A DNA stretch of 64,000 nt from Pycnococcus provasolii (taxonomy: Eukaryota > Chlorophyta > Pseudoscourfieldiophyceae > Pseudoscourfieldiales > Pycnococcaceae), in NCBI GenBank assembly GCA_938743325.2, contig OW568890.1, forward strand, positions 62,001 to 126,000, given 5' to 3'. Position numbers and translations under genes: made by a program. Position 1 is the stretch's first letter; every line of letters starts with the position of its first letter. Under the pieces are notes generated by a model. The model saw nothing but the letters and a program-made list of their open reading frames with translations, was not told where the DNA came from and ran no database searches. Shown one piece after another: positions 29,539 to 39,910 of this stretch.

Positions 29539-30216
29539 GACAAGTTGTGTTTGGGAAAAGGTTTTGTTGTTAGACTAGTACTATCAAATAGGGGAGGGAG
29601 ACTGGGAGAGGTTTCGTTTCGTGGGAGGGGAGGCGTTTGTTTCCCCATCAATATCGAACAGGAAAAGGAAAAGGAAAGGGAAATGCGGCGCGCTGGAGTT
29701 GGTTGGTGGTTCGGGGAGCTAAGGTAATAAGAACCAAACGCCTCAACCTGGCAGCTCGGGCTCCCAGTTTCCTGCTTTGGGCGTGCTTTGGGCGTGCTGT
29801 GTGTGTGCACGTGTCCTTTGGGCGTGCTGTGCACTCAGGACGGCAAAACTGGTCAAAAATTGCTGACTAAGTACTACTACTCGTCGTCAGCGGATTATTT
29901 ATTATCCATCCTCACGTAGGTCGTGATTTAAGGCTTGTTTTTGTGGCGGGCTGCGCAGTAGCCCAACTCACTTCACCTTAAGGCCGCCAGGCTTAAGGGA
30001 AGGTAAGGATAAGTAGAGAATGGTTACAGGATAGGAAAAATATTAAAAGCCTTATCCTGGTCCCCTCTAGGGGTTATCTGTTCCCAGGGGAGCGTATTAG
30101 GGGTTATCCCCACACACCACCCACGCGTCGTGGGAACAGCGCAAAAAGTCGTCAAAAGGACGTGAAAAGAAAACCACCTCAGTAGTGAGGAAGGAAAGAA
30201 AACGTCGAGCTGCAAT
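29539..30216. other. Intergenic, with direct repeat and probable copia LTR-side sequence
   Basis: The first 300 bp are the AGA promoter side and GC-mixed unique DNA. 29837-29943 is a repeat copy. 29944-30216 lies just downstream (minus strand) of the copia RNase H remnant, so it may be 3' LTR sequence, with an inverted GGTTATC/GATAACC word near 30070-30105. No LTR ends could be fixed. Confidence 0.45.
29837..29943. repeat. Island-flanking direct repeat, left copy
   Basis: Runs from AGGACGGCAAAACTGGTCAA to GTGATTTAAGGCTTGTTTTT, with a few small indels relative to the copy at 34470-34570. The two copies bracket the copia remnant, the virus-like island and the PurF fragment. Confidence 0.75.
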
Positions 30217-30585
30217 CTAACTGGAGTGTTGTTTGATGCGTTTAGCTGACGGCTGAGTCTGAGCAGAGACAGAATCGTGCGGAGCCCGTTTCAGTTGCTT
30301 CGGCTTCGAGCCGTGAGGCGTGTTTGACGAGTCCGAGTCACCACCCCACGCAAGTCGGCGAAGAACGCGAAAGAGGTGACGAAGCTGCGTGCGCGACAGT
30401 GGCTTGGTAAGCAGATCAGCTGGGTTATTGATACCTGAAATGTGGTGTAAGTTGAATTGGCGTGAGGAAACAAGCTCACGAAGGAACAGCAATTTAATGC
30501 GTAAGTGCTTCATATGAGAGCTGTGATATGGGTTAGTGAACACGGTTTCAGCGGTAGTGCTGTCAGTGTATACCAGCAAGAGCAC
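30217..30585 (-). pseudogene. Ty1/copia retrotransposon RNase H remnant
   Basis: 122 residues, truncated at the N-terminal end. YTDSTTAETVF, HMKHLRIKLLFLRELV and HHISGINNPADLLTKPLS are typical of the C-terminal RNase H of copia Pol (the xxNPADxxTKxL ending). It is cut off at about 30585, where AT-rich virus-like sequence begins. No integrase or reverse transcriptase core is present nearby, so this is a dead fragment. Confidence 0.85.
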
Positions 30586-30586
30586 C

Positions 30587-30989
30587 TGTTAGACCAGTAA
30601 GTCCAGTTGTATTAGAAATCGAGCTATTTGATGTGCTATTTTCACTAACAAGTGTAGTTCCTTCCCATAGTTCAATATCTCCTATACTTGCCGTATTACT
30701 AGAAGATAATCCACCATGAGACACTCTTGCTGATGTTGCTTTTATTCTCCAATATTGAGACCCTGCTGGCGGTGTCGGTTTCTCATCATCATAAATCGTC
30801 TGTACTTCTGCTTGTGTTAATACTACCGTGAGTAAACAGTACTTCTCCTGTAAGAATTTCGGGATATTTACCTATACTTTGTTCTGTCGGAATTCGTCCT
30901 AACGATTCTAATCTGATTATCATTTTATCGGTAATACACTTTGTTTTGTTATTATCGTAGAATTTTTTTACCCTTGGGGTTGAGGTCAT
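30587..30989 (-). pseudogene. Virus-like gene fragment, frameshifted
   Basis: An ATG at 30989 opens a 66-residue frame (starting MTSTPRVKKFYDNNKTKC). A second frame then continues the coding-like sequence, with VLTQAEVQTIYDDEKPTPP, YWRIKATSARVSHGGL, SIGDIELWEGTT and a Gly/Leu/Thr repeat, up to the junction with the copia fragment. The second part resembles discoidin or lectin-like surface proteins of phages and large DNA viruses, but that is a resemblance of style, not an identified family. Truncated by the junction and probably inactive. Confidence 0.45.
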
Positions 30990-31149
30990 CTTTATTACTA
31001 ACAGAGATTTTGTTCTTTAAGTAAGTTCCAAAAATAAGAAGTCAGAACCCCCCCGAAAATAAGTTCTTATTTTTGCCCCGAAATAAGTTCTTATTTTTTC
31101 CCCGAAATAAGAAAGTTGGTTACTGTCTATTTACTCTTTCCCTTCCCCT

Positions 31150-31860
31150 TCACGACATGCGACGACGACGCCTTGCGACGGCGCGATCCCCGCTGTTCGT
31201 TTCAAATTTGCGCGTGAGACGAGCTTTCAGTTTCTCCTTGTGCTGTTCCAGCTGCTTCTTTAACTCGTCCTCCATGAGGTCTTCCTTCTTTTGTTTAAGG
31301 GAAGTTAGCTTGTTGGTTAGTTGTTTACGTTCAAGCGGAAGGAACATGGCGTTCGCCATGGCGATCAACGCCTCGTTGAGTGTGTGATCCCCACAGGTGT
31401 GCAGTTTATCGCCGTCCAGACGTTTCTGCCAGACGTGTAAAATACTCTGGTGAAGATCCATACTCGTTTGGTCCACCCGCTTCGCGAGCGCGGCCATGAA
31501 CTCGCGGAACACCTTGTTGGACTCGTTCGTCTCCGAAGTGTTCTGCTCCAAAGCTGTTCGTGTTTTTTTCATGACAGAGCAAACAGTGTTGAAGTCAACA
31601 GCTTCTTCTTCTTCTTCGTCGTCTGCTACAGCTGGCAGATCTTGCAGGCCAGGTACTTCAGGGGCAGGCTGTTCTTCTTCTTCTTCGTCGTCTTCTTCTT
31701 CTTCTTCGTACGTGGGGTTCGGAACAAACTCCGGATCGCCGTCGACTGACGGTGTGTGCGCGTCGTCGTAGTCCACGAGTTCATCTTCAAGCTGTGACTG
31801 AAGTAACTGACTGTTTGTACGAGTAAGACTGTCAGTTGCCATATGAGCGTCGTCTGCCAT
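31150..31860 (-). CDS. Acidic protein of unknown function in the virus-like island
   Basis: 236 residues from the ATG at 31860. The N-terminal half is very acidic (Glu/Asp runs around residues 53-90). The C-terminal half is predicted helical and basic, ending in RRRRRMS. It has no signal peptide or recognised domain. The ATG is preceded on its own strand by CACAAATTCAATTTACC, similar to words near 33617 at the other side of the island. Composition and position suggest a virus-derived gene. A host gene cannot be excluded. Confidence 0.6.
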   Translation of the reverse strand: MADDAHMATDSLTRTNSQLLQSQLEDELVDYDDAHTPSVDGDPEFVPNPTYEEEEEDDEEEEEQPAPEVPGLQDLPAVADDEEEEEAVDFNTVCSVMKKTRTALEQNTSETNESNKVFREFMAALAKRVDQTSMDLHQSILHVWQKRLDGDKLHTCGDHTLNEALIAMANAMFLPLERKQLTNKLTSLKQKKEDLMEDELKKQLEQHKEKLKARLTRKFETNSGDRAVARRRRRMS

Positions 31861-31980
31861 GACGGAAGGTAAATTGAATTTGTGAGAAGAAAAGAGGAAA
31901 GGGGAAAGGGGGAGGGGTCGACTGGTCGGGGGAAGGGTCGGGAGGAGGGGTCGACTGGGCCGGGGAAGGGTCGCAGAGGG

Positions 31981-32238
31981 TCACCTCTTCACATTGAGAC
32001 AGTCGTATTGGGAAAGCCAGTATCGTTCCCTGTCCTTTCGTGTCTCGATGGGACAGTCGAGAATCTCCTCTAACAGGGAAATGGTTGCATCTTGAAGGAT
32101 ATGCTTGGAAGAACAGTCTCCATTTGTCCTATGTTGAGACAACCTCTTCTGGAGGCATTGGGTCGTACTACCGATGTAGACCTTTGTACTATGAGGACAA
32201 CTGATTCGGTATATTTTGACGCAACTAAACACTGTCAT
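31981..32238 (-). CDS. GIY-YIG nuclease-domain protein
   Basis: 85 residues from the ATG at 32238. KIYRISCPHSTKVYIGST has the IYR and YIG pair of the GIY-YIG fold at the right distance. It is followed by LQKRLSQH (conserved Arg and His) and by a Glu-containing segment (KDRERYWL). Stand-alone domains of this size occur in phages, virophages and algal DNA viruses as homing or repair endonucleases. It lies head-to-head with the next gene, which reads on the plus strand. The YR replaces the G-I-Y start of the motif, as in many members, so activity is plausible but unproven. Confidence 0.8.
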   Translation of the reverse strand: MTVFSCVKIYRISCPHSTKVYIGSTTQCLQKRLSQHRTNGDCSSKHILQDATISLLEEILDCPIETRKDRERYWLSQYDCLNVKR

Positions 32239-32384
32239 TTACTATGGAAAGGGATAAAAGCATCAGCCAAACTTACGAGAAGTGGTGAGGAAAGGTAGTG
32301 GCTGACGGTGTCGAGTCATTGTCGACATCAAGGGTGTCCTCTTGATTCAGTCTCGGGGAAGTGGCCTCTACCTCACTTCACTTT

Positions 32385-32412
32385 TCACTCGGTAATTGTA
32401 ATTTTGTTCTGG
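32385..32412 (+). promoter_or_regulatory. Shared upstream motif, copy 1
   Basis: TCACTCGGTAATTGTAATTT then TGTTC, ending 10 bp before the ATG at 32422. The related block is at 32923-32954. Confidence 0.4.
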
Positions 32413-32421
32413 AATTCCGCC

Positions 32422-32892
32422 ATGGCGTCTGTTGAGGACATGATAAACGAACCAGACAAGTATGTTCTTGTTCGCATACACAAACGGCTCATAACTCATA
32501 ATACTGTGTTTAAGCTGGGACAGCTGACGGAGGAGGACAAGAAGAAATTCCTTTCCTACGACAAAGACGACTTGGGCGAAGAAGCTGACGAACTGGCAGA
32601 GGAAGGTAAGCTTGTGGAGATCAACGACTTCGAGAAAGACTTGGACGACGACTGGCCTAAATATATCATAGAGGTAGACGAAGACTACAAGAAGCCGTCG
32701 CAGCAAGGATCGCAGCCGTCGCAGGAGTCGTTGTCGTTGAAAGAACTCTGTCTTGACGAGGCTGAAAACTACCAAGGTGAAGAAGAGCCTCGCCAGACGA
32801 TCCACTCCAGGATTCACAACAGCAGTCTAGTCGAATCGTATACAGGTGAAGAAGAGCCTCCTTACAGCGAGGACGAGCTTGGCCGTAAGTGA
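32422..32892 (+). CDS. Short acidic protein of unknown function in the virus-like island
   Basis: 156 residues starting at the ATG at 32422 (a longer upstream frame lacks a good start). It begins MASVEDMINEPDKYVLV, is rich in Glu, Asp and Lys, and contains a repeated GEEEP motif (YQGEEEPRQTI and YTGEEEPPYSE). No membrane segment and no recognised family. It is the first gene of the plus-strand block and is followed 73 bp later by the methyltransferase, so the two may be expressed together. Confidence 0.55.
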   Translation: MASVEDMINEPDKYVLVRIHKRLITHNTVFKLGQLTEEDKKKFLSYDKDDLGEEADELAEEGKLVEINDFEKDLDDDWPKYIIEVDEDYKKPSQQGSQPSQESLSLKELCLDEAENYQGEEEPRQTIHSRIHNSSLVESYTGEEEPPYSEDELGRK

Positions 32893-32922
32893 CAAACTGG
32901 GTTGGTGTGGTGGGTTGTTAAT

Positions 32923-32954
32923 TTCACTTCAAGTAATTTGAATTTTGTTTGTTG
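32923..32954 (+). promoter_or_regulatory. Shared upstream motif, copy 2
   Basis: TTCACTTCAAGTAATTTGAA then TTTTGTTTG, ending 11 bp before the ATG at 32966. Together with 32385-32412 it suggests the pattern TCACTyn(2-3)GTAATTnnAATTTTGTT. Confidence 0.4.
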
Positions 32955-32965
32955 AAGTTAATTAT

Positions 32966-33478
32966 ATGCCTTATGATATTATATACTGCGATCCTCCCTG
33001 GGACTACCGCGGAGGAATACAACACAACGGAAAGCAAACAACAGGTTCAGCAAGGTTCCACTATCCTTGCATGAAACACGACGAACTAATTAAATTCAAT
33101 TTACCTGAAACAAGTACAGACGCTTTACTCTTTATGTGGACGTCCAGTCCTCACCTGAAAGAAGCGATTCTTTTAGGGGAAGCTTGGGGATTTCAGTATA
33201 TAACGATTGCCTTTGTATGGGACAAGCAGAAGGTCAATCCTTCGTATTATACTATGTCACAAATTGAAATTTGTTTAGTGTTTAAAAAAGGAAAGATTCC
33301 TCAACCCCGAGGATCAAGAAACGAACGACAGTTTATAAGTTTGTTACGAGGAAGACATTCTGCTAAACCGTCTGAAATACGAGACAGGATTACAAGAATG
33401 TTTCCCACGCAAAATAAGATTGAACTGTTTGCAAGAGAACGAGTAGATGGGTGGGACGCTATGGGGAATGAGGTTTGA
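32966..33478 (+). CDS. MT-A70-type N6-adenine methyltransferase, virus-like
   Basis: 170 residues from the ATG at 32966. It opens directly with MPYDIIYCDPPWDYRGG, where DPPW is the catalytic motif of this family. It continues with FHYPCMKHDELIKF, LLFMWTSSPHLKEAILL, GFQYITIAFVWDK and EICLVFKKGKIPQ. The short length without N-terminal extensions matches the phage and protist-virus type rather than METTL3/METTL14. By family knowledge it transfers methyl from SAM to N6 of adenine, in this context probably in DNA. The codon use is AT-rich, unlike host genes in the window. Confidence 0.88.
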   Translation: MPYDIIYCDPPWDYRGGIQHNGKQTTGSARFHYPCMKHDELIKFNLPETSTDALLFMWTSSPHLKEAILLGEAWGFQYITIAFVWDKQKVNPSYYTMSQIEICLVFKKGKIPQPRGSRNERQFISLLRGRHSAKPSEIRDRITRMFPTQNKIELFARERVDGWDAMGNEV

Positions 33479-33689
33479 AAGGCAAAAAAGGCAAAAATGT
33501 AAACAAAAGAGGAAAATTTGAAATTATTGTAAGTTATTGGACGTCTTTAAGTTACTTTACTTGAAGTGCATGAAGTTATTGTAAGTTCTTGGAAGTTCTT
33601 GGAAGTTCTTGGAAGTTTCACAAATTCAATTTACTTTTATTAAGTTCTTGGGAGTTTGCGAAATTATTTTTTATTTTTGTTTTTTGAGG

Positions 33690-33981
33690 GGGAGCTTGCC
33701 GCGCGCGCTGTGGCCACCTGCCTCTCCTCGTCGTCGGGGGATGCTCGAAAGATATCTACGAAGCACTGCTCATGCTCCAGCACCGAGGACAAGACGCATC
33801 AGGCATGGTCACGTACGATGGTACGCACTTCACGGAAATCAAGGACAAGGGACTCGTCAGCGACGTGTTTGGGGAGAAGGAAATGCAGAAGATGGCTTCG
33901 GCAGGGCGGATAGGGATCGGGCACGTGCGCTACCCCACCGCCGGTGGCGTACTACGCCGTGGCCAGCGCTTGACAAATTCA
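33690..33981 (+). pseudogene. Amidophosphoribosyltransferase (PurF) N-terminal fragment
   Basis: The frame reads KDIYEALLMLQHRGQDASG, then MVTYDG, IKDKGLVSDVFGE and GRIGIGHVRYPTAGG, and then loses similarity and stops at 33981. LQHRGQDAxG and GHVRYPTAG are hallmarks of the glutaminase domain of PurF/Ade4. The N-terminal catalytic Cys segment and the whole phosphoribosyltransferase domain are absent. GC content is host-like again, so this is probably a piece of a host gene or a captured exon. Confidence 0.85.
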
Positions 33982-34594
33982 TAAATTTTGTTTCTGATTC
34001 CTCGATCAAACAAACACGACGATCCTTTATGCTTGATTGTATACATAAATGCGATGGAAAATTTCTAACACAACACTTTCTTTCTTTCGAAACACACACG
34101 CCAATGTTATAAAATTAAAATCAGGTGTTTCGTGCTTCTTGCGCATCATCATGTGCAAGATAGAGATGCGCCACCGTGTGTTCTACTGTACTAGTAGAGA
34201 GACACCTGCTGTAACTAGTTTTGTAAGATTCGAATGTACAGGTAGTTGAAATTTTGATGTTGTTGATTGGTGATTACACACAAAAGAAAACACAAACAAA
34301 CTGCGGTGATTCTTTTCTTGGCTGCAAGAAATTTCAAAAAAAACAAAAGTGTTTGTCACCAAACTCTCGAGCTCTGTGTGTGTGTGTGTGTGTGTGTGTG
34401 TTCTCTCTCTCTCTCTCTGCTAGCATTCCTTCTGCTATTGTGCTTATTCCTGCTCAGTAGTAGTGGATGAGGACGGCAAAACTGGTCAAAAATGCCGACT
34501 ACTACTCGCTCGTCGTCAGCGGATTATTATCTCCATCCTCACGTAGATCGTGATTTAAGGCTTGTTTGTTTTTTCCTTTTTTGGGTTTCTTCTC
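33982..34594. other. Intergenic with microsatellite and repeat copy
   Basis: AT-rich to about 34360, then a (GT)n run followed by (TC)n (34375-34420), then the right copy of the island-flanking repeat (34470-34570). No gene seen. Confidence 0.6.
34470..34570. repeat. Island-flanking direct repeat, right copy
   Basis: Starts AGGACGGCAAAACTGGTCAA and ends GTGATTTAAGGCTTGTTT. It is the counterpart of 29837-29943. Confidence 0.75.
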
Positions 34595-36139
34595 TTAGGG
34601 GGTCTCGGGGCATCCAGCTGACGTAGTGCATCCGAAATCGGAGAAGAGGCCAATGCCTTCTTTTCCGCAGACTTTTGTGGCATTCAGTTGGTTGGTAGGA
34701 GGATCGGTTCCTCCATAGCAAATCCCGGTAGAAAACCCAGCGAACGTTCCAGTCACCAACGAACTAAGGTCCGCGTCGAGGAATTGTTGGTCGTTTTCGT
34801 CGCCGATGCACACAGAACCTCCAACTACAAGGTTGGGTGCGCAGAGTTTCTGGAGAGCGAGATTGCGGTAAACCTGTAAGGTTGGAGAAGGATAGATTGT
34901 CAGAGGGAAAAAGGATGGAGGGTAGGAGGTGAGTTTGGTGTTGTTGTGACGATGAATGTATCTGCTGTGTTGGTTGCGTACCTGGAATTCGCGGCTCGAT
35001 GTCTCCAGCACAGGAATGCTGATGCCGACGAGGTTCTCGTTGCTAAAGATCTGTTGTTGTTTCGTTTGGATTGAATGGTGGATTGGTGGTACTGTAAGTT
35101 TTGGTGCTGTTGTTCTTGTGACGACGATGAATCCATTTGATGATGGGTTGTCACGTACCCTGAGGGAATTGAACAATGTCGTCAACTCAGGGAGCTTGAC
35201 GTCGACGAGTTCAGGATTGGTGACGATCTGTTGTTTTGTTTGTAGTTGGAGTTTTGTAGGAAAGAAGAGTGAGTGAGTAAATTTTATACGCAGTGCGTGA
35301 TACGATTTGTTATGGAAGAACACACAAAAAACAAGGAATAAAAAGACAAAAGTGAAGAGTGTGAGACGTACCGTGATCTCTCCCGCCGCCTTCAGCGCAG
35401 ACAAGTCCACGCTCGTGAGCATCGGGTTGCCTCCGATCTGTGTGTTCAGGGAGGGGTGTTGTTTTGTATGTGTCGTTGAGTGGTGAGTACATGGTGAGTT
35501 TTGTGCAATCAGTTGAAAAGTCGATTATGGCTCTTCAAAGCGGATACGTACGAGGATGTCCAGGTTCGAGTTACCCTCAAGACGAGGCGCGTAGATACTC
35601 GTCAAAGAGGCAGAGTCTGTGAACTATTGTTGTTGTTGTTATTTGTTGTTTGATGATACGAATGGTTGTTGTGTTGTTGTGAATATGTGATTTGGTTTGT
35701 TAGTGAGGTGCTACCAAATGGAATGTGTGTGTTCTGTCGAAGACACGCCATATTATTGTAGAAGAACATAAGGCAGAGCACGAAGAAGAAGGAGGAAGGG
35801 TCGAAGGGAAAGCAAGTAAGGAGGAGGAGTGCACGTACCAAGAATCGACCGTCCGGTCCTGTCACCCAGTTGGCGAAGCGAACCTCCTCAAGATTTGGGA
35901 ATTGTCCAAATCCAGAAGAAGTAAAAACCACACTCTGGGACGAGGTAGTGATGCATGGGAACGAGGTGATGGTGACGTTGGTAGGATCGCCGCTGAGAAC
36001 ATCCCTGATGTCACCCGCGATATCGAAGAGGGTGATCGGCGCTCCTACTCCGAATGGCTCACTCTGGCAATTAGTGTATGCGGTACCACTCAGGAAGTTG
36101 TCGGAAGAATCGCAGGTGCAACCCTCGAGATCTTGCTGA

Positions 36140-36187
<48 letters not shown>

Positions 36188-36195
36188 GCTGCTGC

Positions 36196-36232
<37 letters not shown>

Positions 36233-37230
36233 GCTGCTGCTGTTGTTGTTGTTGTTGTTGTTGTGATGTCCTTGTGGGGAATGTCACGGTAGTCAATCTT
36301 GCTGAATTTGCTCGTTTCAACGTACGGTGGCTTCCCACAGTCGAGTTCCATGTGGTGTGGAATGCACTTTCCACCCTTTTGATGCGTTTTAAACGTAAGG
36401 ATGCACTTTTCAGGTGTAGAATAGCTTCCTCCAAAGTGTCCAGCCATCGTACAAATTGCACTCTTGCGGCTGATATCGTCAATCGCACATACCCACTTTT
36501 CATTGTAGTAGTAGTGATTCGTGAGAGTGAACGTCAAGCCATGCGCTTCTGACTTCGCATAGAAGTACTGAGTTTCTGTTGAATGGCACCCACCACCACC
36601 AGAAGCGTGAGTGACAGTGTACCAAGTAGCTTCACTCGCATCGTGAGGAAGATCTTTTCCCCAGAAGGGAAGACAGTGTTCTTCCTTCTTTACTTCGCAA
36701 GGACCAGAGTAGTAGTCAAACTTGGCATACTTGCGATACTTCCATGTAAACGGCGAGTACCACTTCGGCTTGGGGTAGAACGTGTCGCACGGGTAGTACT
36801 CGTCCTGCTCGTACTGCTTCCCATAGTACGGCCCAACTCCATATTTAGAGTCGTACTTGCTGTAGCCGTATCCAGAGTCGTACTTGCTGTATCCAGAGTC
36901 GTACTTGCTGTATCCAGAGCCGTACTTGCTGTATCCAGAGTCGTATCCAGAGTCGTACTTGTTGTCATTGTACTTGTTGCTGCTGTACTTCCACGTCCAC
37001 GGCGCCCACCACTTGTACTTGGGATAGTAGCCTGATTTGTATTCATCACCGTAGTAGCCTGAGTTGTATTCATCAACGTACTTCGTCGTCTCATAAGTCG
37101 TCGTCGTCGATTTGTCTGCGCTCACACCACTCACGGCACTGAGCATTACGACGACAGCAAGCAGAGCGACCAGAACGGCTGATGACGCCGTGACGATCGA
37201 TCGCATGTTCCTGACATTCGTCGTCATCAT
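34595..37230 (-). CDS. Secreted Tyr/Gly-rich, Thr-rich, receptor-L/LRR-like protein; six exons
   Basis: Minus-strand join of 37230-35839, 35623-35552, 35437-35372, 35227-35159, 35050-34982 and 34873-34595, giving about 648 residues. A signal peptide (SAVLVALLAVVVMLSAVSG) is followed by SKYDSGY-type Tyr/Gly/Ser repeats (about 45-135), a Cys-containing domain (about 140-310), a poly-Thr tract with Ala triplets (about 323-365) and an array of short units such as NPMLTSVDLSALKAAGEIT and NPELVDVKLPELTTL. That pattern fits receptor-L or ECM33/LRR-like repeats. Every intron begins GTACG, is phase 0, and separates single repeats of 22-24 codons. The C-terminus is Cys-containing. Probably a cell-wall or extracellular adhesion protein (inference). 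The first ATG (37230) is chosen. An ATG 24 bases on (37206) also precedes the signal peptide. Confidence 0.78.
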
Positions 37231-37259
37231 CTTCGTTACTACCACTATTATGGTATACT

Positions 37260-37390
37260 GTTTTGTATGAGCCAATCAACAAACGCCTGCGCGCTGCCAA
37301 TCTATCAGGTATGATGAGGACCAACCGACCAACGCGTGCAGTGATTGATGAGGACCAATCAATGAACGAGCCAATCAATGAACGAAAGGA
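37260..37390 (-). promoter_or_regulatory. CCAATCA cluster upstream of the secreted protein gene
   Basis: CCAATCA words occur at about 37270, 37354 and 37370, with related CCAACCGACCAACG between, all within about 150 bp of the start codon at 37230. These resemble CCAAT boxes in either orientation. Function is inferred only. Confidence 0.4.
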
Positions 37391-38337
<947 letters not shown>

Positions 38338-39867
38338 TTAACTGACAGGTGGTGAAGGTTCCAAGAAATTCCAACTCGGGGACAAGCACAAAGTCGCCTC
38401 AAGCAGCGCGCCGTTCAGCGAACCACTCGTGTTCACGACGAGCGAACGGATCACATCCAGGTCTGTCGAAGTCAGCGTATCCAGACGAAGCGCCACGGCG
38501 TGAAGCATGCGCAGCAGAAGATCCATCGTCTCTGGCGATACCACCGACGCGTAATCCGACTCGTACAGCGTAAGCACGGCGTCGAGCATGCTCGCAAGAA
38601 GGCGCGCGCCCTCCTGAAGCTGCAGATCTTCCATGCCCTGCGCCGGCGCGTCACCCACGAGCCCGAACACCAAAGGCTCGAAGACGTCCTGCATGGTGGT
38701 CGCGAACAGCGACTCGTCGTGGTTGACCGCCAACATCTGTGCCATCGTCATCATGTTCAGAATCTGCGCTTCCACCACCTGCAAGGCATCTCGACCCGCC
38801 GACACCTGCATGCTAGAGGCGCGGCGTTGCACACTAGCTGCCAGTGACGCCACCGCCGCTGGATCGGACGCGACGAGAACTTTCCTCGTGATGTCGAGAA
38901 GCATGTCAAAGTCGTCGGCGTCGAGCGTCGCGCCCGTGCCTTCTAAGAACGGCCTCGAGAATGGAGCTATCATCGCACCGCTGACTGTCGTGAAATTCGT
39001 CGCGATGAGAAAATCTATAAACCCTGGTGCAAATGCCTCCGTGATGAATGCGGATAGGTCGCCGCCACTCGACGCCTGCACCTGCAGCGTGGCGATGTTT
39101 CGCGCCAACGTCTTCGCGCCTTCGCCGCCAGGCTCACCTTCAAGGTCAAGTAGGAATTTGCGCATGCGCTTCCAGAAACGCGCGTAGTCGGGGCGGTCGA
39201 GAGCGCGCCCCACGAGACGAATCATGCTTAGCATGACAGCTATGCTATCCTCGCCCATGCTGTCGCGAAGCTGCGCCACGGCATCAACGCCGAGGTCCAT
39301 CTGCAGAGCGAGATCTGTTGGAATTGTAGGAAGGTAAGCCTCGCCTCGTTCGATATCCACAAAGTCCACCCCGCGATTGTCCGGTATGAGAAGAGGTCGC
39401 ATCGCGATCAGAACGTGCTGCGCGCTGCGTCCGTCGAGCGTGCCCATTGTTCCTCGCGCCGCGACGATGAGGTGATCCATGAGCGTGGTGTTACGCAGTG
39501 TGGACGAGTCTCTTCCCGAGTCGCTGTACAGCAAGGCAATGTGCCTGACGACGGGAATCAGGCGCTCGGCGCTATCCGCGGAAGCAACAGCCTGGTAGTT
39601 GCTAGCTACGAGGAGAAGATAGCGAAAAATTTCCGAGTCTGTGGGGCAAATCTTCGCGACACCGACGCGTCGGCACTGTGGAAGCTGGAAGACGTTGTCG
39701 ATAACCCTGCGGCAGTCCGTCGGTGGCGTATTACTGCCATCGGGGTTGCTGTGGTAGGGCGAGGATGCAGATGCCGACGATGGCAGCGCGGAGATTGTGA
39801 AGTACGAGGATGGCGGTTGTGGTGGTGTTGGTTGCTGAATCCTTATGATGGGAAGAAGAGAGTCACT

Positions 39868-39910
<43 letters not shown>

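Larger units (their letters stand above)
30587..33700. mobile_element. AT-rich virus-like island (possible Polinton-like or other DNA-virus fragment)
   Basis: The base composition drops sharply in GC compared with both sides. The genes are compact and arranged as a minus block (30587-32238) and a plus block (32422-33478), and include a GIY-YIG nuclease and an MT-A70-type methyltransferase, both common in algal DNA viruses, virophages and Polinton-like elements. No major capsid, packaging ATPase, protease or DNA polymerase gene is present, and I found no clear terminal inverted repeat. It is therefore a partial or decayed insertion at best. Confidence 0.55.

Noticed and set aside
30587-33700. 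Complete Polinton or virophage
   Set aside because: No capsid, packaging ATPase, protease, polymerase or integrase gene and no clear terminal inverted repeats in this stretch.
34375-34420. Terminal tract of a retroelement
   Set aside because: The (GT)n(TC)n run is a simple microsatellite with no element structure around it.
36078-36266. Poly-Leu/poly-Cys/poly-Gln open frames
   Set aside because: They are other-frame readings of the GTT-repeat tract that encodes the poly-Thr linker on the minus strand.
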